Origin: Achromobacter insuavis
Lineage (GTDB): Bacteria; Pseudomonadota; Gammaproteobacteria; Burkholderiales; Burkholderiaceae_B
Assembly: GCF_902859645.1 (NCBI RefSeq)
Contig: NZ_CADIJR010000002.1
Location: 62,001-126,000, forward strand
Reading direction: 5' to 3'
Length of the DNA: 64,000 bases
In this document: positions 1 to 7,336 of the stretch, one piece after another
Layout: each line of letters begins with the position of its first letter
Numbering within the stretch: position 1 is the stretch's first letter
The notes under the pieces: generated by a model
Told to the model about the DNA's origin: nothing
Database searches by the model: none
Seen by the model: only the letters and a program-made list of their open reading frames with translations
Program-made: the position numbers and the translations under genes

Positions 1-513
1 ATGCAGCATCGAAAGCGCATCACCGTCAATGAGGTGGTGCCGGAATCCGAGTTGCATCATTTGCGGGAACGAGAGCATGCGCTCTGAATCGCAGTAGAAG
101 AACGGATCATTCGCCCACGACCGCCAGTTTGCTTCCACCGCCTGGCCGAACTCGTCCGCCCAGCGGTGATCGAACGCCTTGATGCCGGTCACCGTCCGCA
201 GCCAGCGATAGTCCGGCTTGGAGATCGGTCGAAAATCCGGCCCGATGACGTTGTCGACGGTTCGCATCACCGCAGCTGTCGCCCAGCCATCATTGCGGAT
301 CAGGTCTCGTGCCCGCGCCGCCAGGCGGTCGCGGTACATATTGACCTCACCGTCCGGCGAGGATAGATAAGGATGCCAATCGCGAACGTGGCCACCGTGC
401 TGGTCAGCCGCGTCATATGGCGCGTTGCCACCTGGCGCCAACATGGTCCCAAGGCGGCGAACCGCGGGCAACGGCTTACCGTGCCTGTCCAGGATAGAAA
501 TTGAGTTTTCCAT
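1..513 (-). CDS. Phage portal protein, lambda gpB type (partial, N-terminal 171 residues)
   Basis: Forms the dodecameric portal ring through which DNA enters the capsid. The minus frame from ATG at 513 is open to the window edge, so the C-terminus is missing. Residues about 55-105 show the typical N-terminal pattern of lambda-like portals (YRDRLAARARDLIRND, then a TVDNVIGPDF stretch). Its ATG overlaps the gpW stop in a TGATG junction, so the two are translationally coupled. The order TerS-TerL-gpW-portal is exactly that of lambda Nu1-A-W-B, which supports the call. Prophage A late genes must continue to the left of this window. Confidence 0.9.
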   Translation of the reverse strand, partial: MENSISILDRHGKPLPAVRRLGTMLAPGGNAPYDAADQHGGHVRDWHPYLSSPDGEVNMYRDRLAARARDLIRNDGWATAAVMRTVDNVIGPDFRPISKPDYRWLRTVTGIKAFDHRWADEFGQAVEANWRSWANDPFFYCDSERMLSFPQMMQLGFRHHLIDGDALSMLH

Positions 514-761
514 CAGCGCATCACGAAGTTAATCTGCCGGCGCGCCCGAGGGACGATGCCGAGCAATTTCTGCAGGAGGGCGATTTCACCCTGGAGACGG
601 CTCAAGTCGGTGGCCCTGTACGTGACCGACTTCGAGCCATCGGATTGCGCGTAGCTGGCGGCGGCCACCTGCTTGCCCATCAGGAGTTCAAAATAGGCGG
701 CCTTCAGGGCGGTCAGCCGCGCCTGCATATCCTCCCTGCTCATTCCGTCATAAACGCTCAT
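513..761 (-). CDS. gpW-like head-tail joining protein
   Basis: 82 residues, close to lambda gpW (68). The family pattern is visible: an N-terminal helix that ends in a LLMGKQVAAAS stretch, then SVTYRATDLSRL and a second helix. gpW sits under the portal, closes the filled head and allows tail joining. It lies 11 bp downstream of the large terminase stop and overlaps the portal start, all in one late transcript. The gene order strengthens an otherwise short-protein call. Confidence 0.82.
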   Translation of the reverse strand: MSVYDGMSREDMQARLTALKAAYFELLMGKQVAAASYAQSDGSKSVTYRATDLSRLQGEIALLQKLLGIVPRARRQINFVMR

Positions 762-772
762 GGCGTACCTCG

Positions 773-2941
773 TTATGCAAGTTTGCTCACCCGCGAGCGC
801 CCGGAGCCTGCCGACTTGACCCGTACCGTAGGACCGCTATGGCCCGAGCCATTCGCGGGCGTCGGCGCGACCGACACCTCGCCGTCCGGCAAGGGCGGCG
901 CCCCGTGTAGAACTTCCGCCAGATCCTCGACGGTTCGATTTAGCTTGAGGCCGAAGTGGATCAATGCGCAGAGCGCGGCATATGCATAAACGCGACAGTC
1001 CAACGCCTCGTTGGCTCGACCCGACGGCAGTTCCCAAACGCGGAACTTATGCCCGCTCGCTTCCTTGACCACGATCCGCTCGGATGTGAGCTGCGCGTAG
1101 TAGTTCAGATCGCGGTCCGCCGGGAAGTGCATGAATCCAGGCCCTGGGGTGTCCTTGTTCAACCGGTTCCGAATCGTGTCTTTCGCCGTGTTGACGCCGA
1201 TGATGGTTGGGCGATACGTGGCCTTGTTTCGTCGGCTGGGCACCTTCGTGGGCCAAACCGGCGAGCGCTGCCCGTTCCGGGCGGATTCCCCCTTGATGGC
1301 GTAAATCCGTCTCCCCAATCGGGCCTTGGCGAATTCATACACGCGCTGCGTGTTGTGGCCACCGGAGTCGATACATGCTGCCGAAACGTTGTATGGCCGA
1401 CCATCGTGGCGATACCACGTCTTCAACAGGTAGGCGTCGACGCGTGCCCACAGTTCAGGCGTTTCCGGGTCGCCCTCGAATACCTCATAGTCGATAGACC
1501 AGCTTTCCTCATCCCGGCCCCAGCCAACCGTCTCGCACTCGACACGGTCGGGCTGGACGTCCAGTCCGGCGGTCATAATCCCAACACCAAAGGGCACTTG
1601 CGCGGCCCACAGTTCGCCGCGAGCGGCCAGCGTCTCCAGATCGAGATCCTTGCCGCTGTGCGCACGGTAGGGCAGCCCCATCTGCGTGTTCCACCAAGCC
1701 TGCTTCAGATCCTCGTCATCCTTAGCTGCAAGCCACTTTGCCGCAATGTCCGCCGGCTTATCCTTGGTCCAAGGGGAATACAGCTTGCCGGCCTGGAAAC
1801 CGGCATGCTGGTTATCAACGGCCCAGGTCCCGCACTCCGGGCACTTCACCCTGTACACAGCATGGCGATCGCTGGCCCACCAATCCCACACCGCATCCAC
1901 CGCGGCGATGCCGCCACTGCCAGGATCGGCGGCTTCAGCATCGCGCCAGGCTCGGTCGTAAATTTCGAGCGGGACATGACGGTGACCGCAGCAGCTGAAT
2001 GGCCGCGTCTGGTGCCACCGGACAGTCTGCAAAGTCCGCAGCCGATCGCCTTCCGACCAGCCCATTCCGCACGCCTCACAGAAAATTCGCGCTGTCTTGG
2101 GGAAATGTTCCTGGACGACGCCCTTTTCGTCCTTGCGCTTCTTCCAGTCGACGTGTCGGAAAAAGTCCAAGAACTGGCGATGCCCGCAGCCGGGGCAGCA
2201 CACCGAGGCGCGCCGCTGGTCCGACGCCAAATAGCTTTTCTCGATGCGGCTTTCGTCCTGCACAGTCGGCGAGCAAGCCCGCACCGACAACCAGTTGGCG
2301 CCAAAGCTCGCGGTACGCTCTTCCGCCAAGGAAATCGGGTCCCCCTCTCGGGTGACCGGGTACTTGTCCACTTCGTCAGCGAGAATCACCCGCACCGGAC
2401 GGCGAGCCAGGTTGTCGGGGCTGCCGGCGCCTGCCAGCGCCAAGAACCCGCCCGGGAAGGACTTGAATAGCAGCGTCTCGTCGGCGGTCCGCGTCTTGCT
2501 GGACCCGACCAGTTCGCGCAGCACGGGCGTCACCCGTACCATCGGATTGATCCGCTCTTTGCTGAACTGCTCCGCAGCATCTTCTTTCGGCTGCAACAGC
2601 AGCATCGGGCATGGATCCAGGTGCGCGAAGTACCCGAAGATGTTCTCCAGCAGCGCTGTCTTCAGCATCTGCGTACTGACCATGGCCGTGATGACATGCA
2701 CGCCGGGTTCGGTGGGCGCGAGCATCGGACCTCGCGCGACCTCTACCGTGCTGGTCGACCAGTTCCCCGAGGTACTGCCAGCCTCTTTCGCCAGCTTTCG
2801 ATAGCGGTCTGCCCAGTCCGGCACGCTGATCCGCGGTGGCGGCGTCCAGCCTTGGCGAGCAGCCCGCAGCAAGGCGGCCCGCTTATCCTGTGCTGAAGTC
2901 GGCGGCGGGTTCGCCAAGTTGTGAGATTTGTTTGTGGACAT
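773..2941 (-). CDS. terL: Terminase large subunit, lambda gpA type
   Basis: 722 residues, slightly longer than lambda gpA (641). It is the ATPase/nuclease that cuts cos DNA and drives packaging. Visible are an N-terminal ATPase region with a P-loop-like VSTQMLKTALLEN segment (about residue 87), a Walker-B-like VILADEVDKYP (about 184), Cys pairs (CPGCGH about 250, CEACG about 290) and a nuclease-domain stretch starting GLDVQPDRVECETVGWG (about 463). Its start lies inside the end of the small terminase gene (59-nt overlap). gpW follows after 11 bp. The start codon has only a weak ribosome site, so the exact N-terminus is less certain. Confidence 0.93.
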   Translation of the reverse strand: MSTNKSHNLANPPPTSAQDKRAALLRAARQGWTPPPRISVPDWADRYRKLAKEAGSTSGNWSTSTVEVARGPMLAPTEPGVHVITAMVSTQMLKTALLENIFGYFAHLDPCPMLLLQPKEDAAEQFSKERINPMVRVTPVLRELVGSSKTRTADETLLFKSFPGGFLALAGAGSPDNLARRPVRVILADEVDKYPVTREGDPISLAEERTASFGANWLSVRACSPTVQDESRIEKSYLASDQRRASVCCPGCGHRQFLDFFRHVDWKKRKDEKGVVQEHFPKTARIFCEACGMGWSEGDRLRTLQTVRWHQTRPFSCCGHRHVPLEIYDRAWRDAEAADPGSGGIAAVDAVWDWWASDRHAVYRVKCPECGTWAVDNQHAGFQAGKLYSPWTKDKPADIAAKWLAAKDDEDLKQAWWNTQMGLPYRAHSGKDLDLETLAARGELWAAQVPFGVGIMTAGLDVQPDRVECETVGWGRDEESWSIDYEVFEGDPETPELWARVDAYLLKTWYRHDGRPYNVSAACIDSGGHNTQRVYEFAKARLGRRIYAIKGESARNGQRSPVWPTKVPSRRNKATYRPTIIGVNTAKDTIRNRLNKDTPGPGFMHFPADRDLNYYAQLTSERIVVKEASGHKFRVWELPSGRANEALDCRVYAYAALCALIHFGLKLNRTVEDLAEVLHGAPPLPDGEVSVAPTPANGSGHSGPTVRVKSAGSGRSRVSKLA

Positions 2942-3488
2942 GCGCAGTCAAAGCCTCGGTGACCCGGTCGGCCTCTTCCAGCCCTAGTTCGGCGGCCAGC
3001 AGCGGACCAATCTTCGCGGGCCAGTTCAGCCACGCATCGCGCTGCCCCCGAGAGGCTTCGAAAAGTACGGCCTGGGCCACGGCAAGCTCCACCAGCGCCC
3101 CGGATTTCTGTTCGTATTCCAGCTGCCGCAGTAGCGCCAGCCAGTTCTCCTTTCGTCGCAGGGCTTCGGCGTAGTCGACCCCCTCACCCTCGCTCAACAT
3201 CCGGGCGGCTTCGGCCTCCAGCGAATTGCTGTCGTCAGCCGTTCCGTCGGCCCCCACCTCGGGTTCGCTCGGCCGTCGATTCGCCGACGGCCGCGCCGGC
3301 TTCGCGGCGGCCTTCGAAGCCGTCGCATTGGCCTGGCGCCATGGAGAGCCGATCAGAGCCGGATCAAGGGTTCCATCCTTCTTCGCTTTCAGGCGCCCCT
3401 GCGTGATCGCTCGCCGCACCAGTGTGTCGGAACAGCCTTCCCGTCGGGCGAACTCCCGGATCGACAGACCCTTTTCCGCTTTTGCCAC
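2883..3488 (-). CDS. terS: Terminase small subunit, Nu1-like
   Basis: 201 residues. It begins with a winged-helix/HTH-like segment (LSIREFARREGCSDTLVRRA, residues about 8-27) as in lambda Nu1, then a Pro/Ala/Ser-rich linker (about 60-80) and a long acidic and helical C-terminal half that should bind the large subunit. The HTH would read the cos-type DNA site. The array of TGCGAACA repeats directly upstream (3491-3726) is the obvious candidate. First gene of the packaging cluster and overlapped by terL. Confidence 0.85.
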   Translation of the reverse strand: MAKAEKGLSIREFARREGCSDTLVRRAITQGRLKAKKDGTLDPALIGSPWRQANATASKAAAKPARPSANRRPSEPEVGADGTADDSNSLEAEAARMLSEGEGVDYAEALRRKENWLALLRQLEYEQKSGALVELAVAQAVLFEASRGQRDAWLNWPAKIGPLLAAELGLEEADRVTEALTAHVHKQISQLGEPAADFSTG

Positions 3489-3490
3489 GG

Positions 3491-3726
3491 TGCGAACACC
3501 TCCTGTTGATCTGTTCGCGCCCCAATTTCAGACGCAATTTCTACGGCCAAACTCACCGCAAGCCCGCATGGTTATTGCGTCTCGGCCGCCTGCGCGAACA
3601 GGACGGCGCGAACAAAATGCGAACACCAGTGCAAACAGGTGTTCGCACTCCGAAAATGCGCCACAGCCGCATAGATACGCGCTCCAGGCCTGTTTTATGC
3701 TGTGGTGCGAACAGGGTGCGAACACC
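3491..3726. repeat. Array of nine TGCGAACA-type sites, cos/TerS-binding candidate
   Basis: Read by eye. Forward copies of TGCGAACAcc or close variants start at 3491, 3592 (GCGCGAACA), 3606 (GCGCGAACA), 3618, 3630 (TGCAAACAGG), 3706 and 3717. Inverted copies lie at 3512 (TGTTCGCGC) and 3640 (TGTTCGCA). The array fills the untranslated gap between terS (start 3488) and the next upstream gene. In lambda the cos region with its Nu1-binding R sites lies next to Nu1, so this is best read as cosB. A nicking site was not identified. Confidence 0.65.
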
Positions 3727-3777
3727 TTTAACACCCCAGCGCTGGGCACAAAACGCAGCGCGCAATGCCCGCGGTGC

Positions 3778-3984
3778 TTACCCCTCCAGAGGGGACCCGT
3801 CGGGGTTGAAGCGGGCGGCGTATCCGAGGATCGCCGTCACGACGCCGTCCACCTGCTCCGCAAGCGGGAGTGCCCGGGCCTCGCTGTCCTGCACGAATGC
3901 GTCGCGATCGGCGCGCACGTCCAGCTCCCAAGCATTCACGGCAGCGCGCAACTGGGCGGTCGTGATCGAGGTCATACCTTCCAT
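3778..3984 (-). CDS. Hypothetical phage protein, 68 aa
   Basis: Starts at ATG 3984; a second in-frame ATG at 3975 follows a purine-rich GGAAGG. The product is short, acidic and helical (TTAQLRAAVNAWELDVRADRD), with no motif I recognise. It lies 8 bp downstream of the Z-like gene and upstream of the repeat array, so it is probably co-transcribed with the Z-like gene. A longer reading of the frame, back to 4242, would overlap the Z-like gene and looks spurious. Confidence 0.6.
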   Translation of the reverse strand: MEGMTSITTAQLRAAVNAWELDVRADRDAFVQDSEARALPLAEQVDGVVTAILGYAARFNPDGSPLEG

Positions 3985-3992
3985 GTGGTTTC

Positions 3993-4682
3993 TCACTTCG
4001 CAGTTTTCAGAGCCTGCGCCAAAGCGGCGTCGAAGTCCCCAGGGAAATGCCGCTCGACCACTTCGCGCGCGGTCGTGCCGAAGTTCAGCTGCTTCTTGAT
4101 GGGCAAGGCGTCGCCGAACCGGATCAGGAGCTTCAAACGGCCGCCGCGGTTCTGCTGGCTTGCCAGCTGACCGGTCGTCACCGCCTGGCGCCGCCCACCT
4201 GCCTTCACGCCACGCGCCCGCTTGGGCGCAACGCGCTGCCATACCCCATTCACGGCCTGGCCGTTGCGCGTGCGTATCGAGCCTACATAGACGTCCGGCC
4301 TTGCCTTCAGGCGCCCCATAGCGGCGCGAGGCAGGTTGCCGTAGCTATTCAGCTTCACTCCTTTGGGATTCAGCAGCGCCCGGCTGTTCAGCTTGTGGAC
4401 GCCGCCGGTCTCGTAGGGCAGCAGGTAGGCGGCCGCGATCTTCTTGATGTAGACCACTGCCACCGGTGACGACTTGCGAGCCTTGCTGACCCCGACCGAC
4501 TTCTGCGTGAATGGCGTCGGGTTGTCGAAGGTCGACTTGATGTTGGCCTGCTCGGCGGCCTGGACGCGAGCCGCGGTCGCGTTGATGGCCTGCGCCATCG
4601 CAAACGGCAGCTGCTTGGTCGTGAATGCATCCATGCGCCGCAGGACGTCTTTCAGGTTGGACGTGATCTTTATCTCGAGCAT
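3993..4682 (-). CDS. Minor tail protein Z-like
   Basis: 229 residues, basic. The N-terminus (FTTKQLPFAMAQAINATAARVQ, split here for length) resembles the start of lambda minor tail protein Z (Pfam Minor_tail_Z): a short beta segment, then a helix with an FA.AQA.NATA.RVQ pattern. Z acts in tail completion in lambda. In this phage the gene lies upstream of terS instead of among tail genes, which is unusual. Family assignment is from pattern recognition only. Confidence 0.6.
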   Translation of the reverse strand: MLEIKITSNLKDVLRRMDAFTTKQLPFAMAQAINATAARVQAAEQANIKSTFDNPTPFTQKSVGVSKARKSSPVAVVYIKKIAAAYLLPYETGGVHKLNSRALLNPKGVKLNSYGNLPRAAMGRLKARPDVYVGSIRTRNGQAVNGVWQRVAPKRARGVKAGGRRQAVTTGQLASQQNRGGRLKLLIRFGDALPIKKQLNFGTTAREVVERHFPGDFDAALAQALKTAK

Positions 4683-4770
4683 CTCTCACCTCACCCACAC
4701 CCATCACTTACAAGTCTGTAAGAATTCTTTGCTACGGTTGCCTAGCGTCCCCACTTCTTGGAGAGCCAAT

Positions 4771-5055
4771 ATGGGTGAATACGAGATCGCGCATATCAAT
4801 CAACAGGGACAAGACATGATCATTGTTCCGCTTGACCCAGCCTTCGGCACTAAGCCGCCAAGCATCCAACAAGACATCATCGAGCAACTTCAGCTTTGCG
4901 CTCAGTCAGCAGGATTAGCCGGCACAGTCGTCCCGGTTTGGCGATACGGAAATGGATTCAAGTTCATTGCCCCCACGCCATGGAAGGCCTTCTTCCAGAG
5001 CCTGCACTGGAACGACATCATCCGTAACCTCAACAAGACCCTGACTTGTCACTGA
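4771..5055 (+). CDS. Hypothetical protein, 94 aa
   Basis: ATG at 4771 is preceded by GGAGAG at 4760-4765, a good ribosome site, so this start is preferred over upstream in-frame codons that overlap the Z-like gene. The product is soluble with no signal peptide or membrane segment. I do not recognise it. It is the first of three plus-strand genes between packaging genes and tRNA genes, all against the direction of the late operon. This pattern is typical of independently expressed cargo (morons). The DNA looks more AT-rich than its neighbours. Confidence 0.6.
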   Translation: MGEYEIAHINQQGQDMIIVPLDPAFGTKPPSIQQDIIEQLQLCAQSAGLAGTVVPVWRYGNGFKFIAPTPWKAFFQSLHWNDIIRNLNKTLTCH

Positions 5056-5187
5056 GGGACTGTGCCCTCGTCGCATCATTCGCTGCAGATTGGCCCAGTT
5101 GTCTCGAGCGACACGGTCACCATCAAGAACTGGGGCGACCAGTGGTTGTACATGAGCTTTCACTTTCACCTCACTTTGGAATTTCGC

Positions 5188-5487
5188 ATGGCACATTTCA
5201 TCGTCACTTTCAGATTCAAGAACGACTCGACCTATCAAGATCGCTACGACTCTTTCGTCGACAAGGTCAAGGAAATTGCGGAGCTCTCGCCCTGGGATGA
5301 AACCTCTTCTTTCTTCGCATTCCAAGCCGACGACAATGCCGTCGGCCTGTGCACCACTCTATATGTGGAAACGAAGTTTGACTCCACTAAAGACCGTATG
5401 GTGGTAATTGATATAGATCGGAGAGAAAAAGCTACCAAGGGGAATTTTGACTATCTCCCCCTACTCAACTACGGTCTTGGCTTCTGA
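5188..5487 (+). CDS. Hypothetical protein, 99 aa, possible Cas2/VapD-like fold
   Basis: The start at 5188 (MAHFIVTFRFKND) has GGAA 6 nt upstream; an upstream start at 5062 is less likely. The opening beta strand, a long helix (YDSFVDKVKEIAEL), then two strands (SSFFAFQAD; DRMVVIDID) give a ferredoxin-like alternation seen in small Cas2/VapD/SinR-type proteins. This is a fold guess, not a family match. Second plus-strand cargo gene of prophage A. Confidence 0.55.
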   Translation: MAHFIVTFRFKNDSTYQDRYDSFVDKVKEIAELSPWDETSSFFAFQADDNAVGLCTTLYVETKFDSTKDRMVVIDIDRREKATKGNFDYLPLLNYGLGF

Positions 5488-5790
5488 GCAAGGAGCGACG
5501 CGACGCGGCCTTGATTATTTTTTCGGTCTACGTAAAAAGGTGCCGGGTGCCCCCCCCCAACTGCACACCGCCCGGCGCGATGATCCCTATCCCGCGCGCC
5601 ATGCCCAGCGCGCGGACCCTTGATAGCGAAAGGGCGGATTTTTTGGTTATTGCGAACGACAACAATGGATGTGTCGCCAGATAGTAAGACCTTTGCACAT
5701 TCTCGGTAGCGACCGGATGTCAAGGTTGTTTATCGCCAAGTTAAGCGCTTGGGCATAAACTGCCGACTTCCAACTCTATCGGACGAATAC
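5488..5790. other. Gap without gene, about 300 bp
   Basis: No open frame with coding character was found on either strand. It contains a run of ten C at about 5551-5560 and AT-rich patches (near 5515 and 5640-5650) that could hold the promoter of the next plus-strand gene. No confident promoter or terminator could be picked. Confidence 0.4.
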
Positions 5791-6486
5791 ATGCCGGCCC
5801 CGAATCCCGAGAAAGTCCTGATAAAAGCGTTTGGCGATGATATCGACGACGCATTACAGCGCTACTGTGTCGCGGACCAGCCGCCCGCGATTCGACGAGC
5901 CGCACTCGACCATATCTACTCTAGAAAATTGGTCCAGGTGGGTCGCCTGCGTTTCGCGTTTCACGCGGATCCTTCAACTTGCCCTTTTCGTGAACACGAT
6001 TTCCGTCGTGCACGCGCATTGTTGGTAATGCGGTCCGACACAGCTGGTCGATTCGAAGAGCAGGCCCTTCAGGGGAATGTGGCCTTCTACGGCGAATACG
6101 ATGCGGCCAGGCACTATGGCAAGCCCCTCACGGCCGGCATGCTCCTAGATTGGACGCGCTACGCACAAGACGCTTTCCTAAAACTCAGCGAGCGAGTCGG
6201 GGTACGAGACTACCAAATCCGCTACCGCAACCGAGAGAGCCAAGATGGGCGGCCAGCCCACACGGGCGTTACTGCAAGCGCAGCCCTGTCTAACCCTGAC
6301 GAACTTGTCCATCTTGTCCGCGCCTACGCTCCCGCGAGTGCGGACCTTGATGCGCTAGCAACAGAGTTTTCGAGCGGTATCAAGGCGGATTCTGTAGATG
6401 CTGAGCTGGTGATACTTGGTCGTGACGGGAAAGACGTCGTCATCGCCAACATCGGCGATGGCGCGCGCCTATTTGGAAATCGCTAA
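5791..6486 (+). CDS. Hypothetical protein, 231 aa
   Basis: Open from a TTG at 5749; ATG at 5791 is the more conventional start, though neither has a strong ribosome site. The product is soluble, mixed alpha/beta, without signal peptide or membrane segments. The last third carries an ELVILGRDGKDVVIANIGDG stretch that looks like two adjacent strands. No family recognised. It ends 40 bp before a convergent tRNA-like gene. Third member of the plus-strand cargo block, possibly a lysogen-expressed gene. Confidence 0.6.
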   Translation: MPAPNPEKVLIKAFGDDIDDALQRYCVADQPPAIRRAALDHIYSRKLVQVGRLRFAFHADPSTCPFREHDFRRARALLVMRSDTAGRFEEQALQGNVAFYGEYDAARHYGKPLTAGMLLDWTRYAQDAFLKLSERVGVRDYQIRYRNRESQDGRPAHTGVTASAALSNPDELVHLVRAYAPASADLDALATEFSSGIKADSVDAELVILGRDGKDVVIANIGDGARLFGNR

Positions 6487-6528
6487 ACTCCAATTGAGGC
6501 CGCACACATGAACGCAGGCTAGTTCGGA

Positions 6529-6599
6529 TGGCGCGGTAGGAATCGAACCTGCGACAACCGGGGTATGAACCCGACGCTCTGCCACTGAGCTACACCGCG
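6529..6599 (-). tRNA. tRNA-like gene, CAT anticodon, shortened
   Basis: On the minus strand a D arm (GCTC/GAGC), an anticodon arm TCGGG-TTCATAC-CCCGG (anticodon CAT) and a TTCGATT T-loop are clear, and a CCA is encoded at 6531-6529. The 5' end CGCGGTG pairs well only with TACCGCG. That leaves the T-stem/acceptor junction about 3 nt short and no normal discriminator base. It is either a degenerate tRNA-fMet-like gene or an atypical phage tRNA. Anticodon is certain, functionality is not. Confidence 0.6.
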
Positions 6600-6600
6600 A

Positions 6601-6630
6601 AAAGAAAACCCCGCCGGCATTCCCGGCGGG
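6601..6630 (-). terminator. Rho-independent terminator, minus strand
   Basis: Stem CCCGCCGG/CCGGCGGG (6610-6617 with 6623-6630), 5-nt loop, followed on the minus strand by TTTTCTTT. It ends the transcript of the 64-aa gene at 6655-6849 just before the tRNA-like gene. Confidence 0.8.
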
Positions 6631-6654
6631 CTTGAATTTATGCATGTGAATTGA

Positions 6655-6849
6655 CTACTCGCTTACAAAGTCATTAGTAGCCAAACGCTTGGATCCGAAG
6701 CGAATCTCGTAACCCGCACCTTTCTCTGGCAATAGCTCACGAGCCTGCGCCTCGGTGGGAAAGAATCCAGCAAGATCCCAAGGGGAGTTCCGAAGCACCG
6801 CCCACCCCTTCACCCATCCGGGGTTGTCTTCGTCAAGCTCATAGTCCAT
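6655..6849 (-). CDS. Hypothetical protein, 64 aa
   Basis: Small soluble protein (starts MDYELDEDNPGWVKGWAV) with aromatic-rich beta-like segments. No family recognised. It is followed by a strong terminator, which supports a real transcription unit. Upstream on the same strand are the 74-aa gene and a tRNA-Gly. Confidence 0.55.
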   Translation of the reverse strand: MDYELDEDNPGWVKGWAVLRNSPWDLAGFFPTEAQARELLPEKGAGYEIRFGSKRLATNDFVSE

Positions 6850-6894
6850 TTTGGCCTCCAGTGTTAAGGGAGTCCAAATAGTAGCCCTGCGAGC

Positions 6895-7119
6895 CTAGTC
6901 TCTGACCAGCGCAACATCAACCTTCGCGCCAGGCTCAGCACGATAAGCCAGTTCAAATCCCGACACTTGCTCGAAATCCTCGGCCACCGAAACCGAAATC
7001 ACCCGGTCGTAGCTCGAATCACTGAGGTATCCGCCAATCGGCTCGCTATGCACCCTCCGGCGCTTCCCGCCGAGCCCTATGGCGTCAACATGTACGTACA
7101 AAGGAAGTTTCCGACCCAC
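6895..7119 (-). CDS. Hypothetical protein, 74 aa
   Basis: Soluble small protein (MGRKLPLYVHVDAIGLGG start), probably beta-rich, no motif recognised. Sits between tRNA-Gly and the 64-aa gene on the same strand and may share their transcript. An alternative minus frame at 7085-7267 runs through the tRNA and is not credible. Confidence 0.5.
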   Translation of the reverse strand: MGRKLPLYVHVDAIGLGGKRRRVHSEPIGGYLSDSSYDRVISVSVAEDFEQVSGFELAYRAEPGAKVDVALVRD

Positions 7120-7207
7120 CAGGGCCGAGCAGCTTTTTAAGGCGTAGCGTAACGCGGTGCGCAGCCTGATGTGTGTCGCTCATCGGGGACCCTATGGGGG
7201 GAAGGGA

Positions 7208-7281
7208 TGGAGCGGGCTGCGGGGATCGAACCCGCGTTGGCGGCTTGGAAGGCCGCAGCCTGACCACTCGGCCAAGCCCGC
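7208..7281 (-). tRNA. tRNA-Gly (TCC)
   Basis: Cloverleaf by eye on the minus strand: acceptor GCGGGCT/AGCCCGC, D arm GCC..GGC, anticodon arm GCGGC-CTTCCAA-GCCGC (anticodon TCC), T arm GCGGG-TTCGATC-CCCGC, discriminator T and an encoded CCA (7210-7208). A complete phage-borne tRNA. It may supply a glycine codon or once have served as an integration remnant. Confidence 0.9.
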
Positions 7282-7285
7282 CAAT

Positions 7286-7313
7286 GAAAAAGCCCTAGCG
7301 CGTGGCTAGGGCT
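7286..7313 (-). terminator. Rho-independent terminator, minus strand
   Basis: Stem AGCCCTAGC/GCTAGGGCT (7291-7299, 7305-7313) with a 5-nt loop, followed on the minus strand by TTTTTC. It closes the RelA/SpoT-domain gene that ends at 7337. Confidence 0.85.
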
Positions 7314-7336
7314 GATGGGGTATGAGGACGGTCGGC

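Noticed and set aside
956-2470. 504-codon plus-strand frame opposite the lambda-type large terminase
   Set aside because: The minus-strand terminase has intact motifs and correct length; the plus frame has none.
3491-3726. TGCGAACA repeats as a CRISPR or transposon end
   Set aside because: Copies are short, irregularly spaced and in both orientations, next to a DNA-binding small terminase; no transposase is near.
5551-5560. Run of ten C as a phase-variation tract
   Set aside because: It is not inside or directly before a supported gene, so a switch cannot be argued from this sequence.
7085-7267. 60-codon minus-strand frame through the tRNA-Gly
   Set aside because: It reads through a complete tRNA gene and has no ribosome site.
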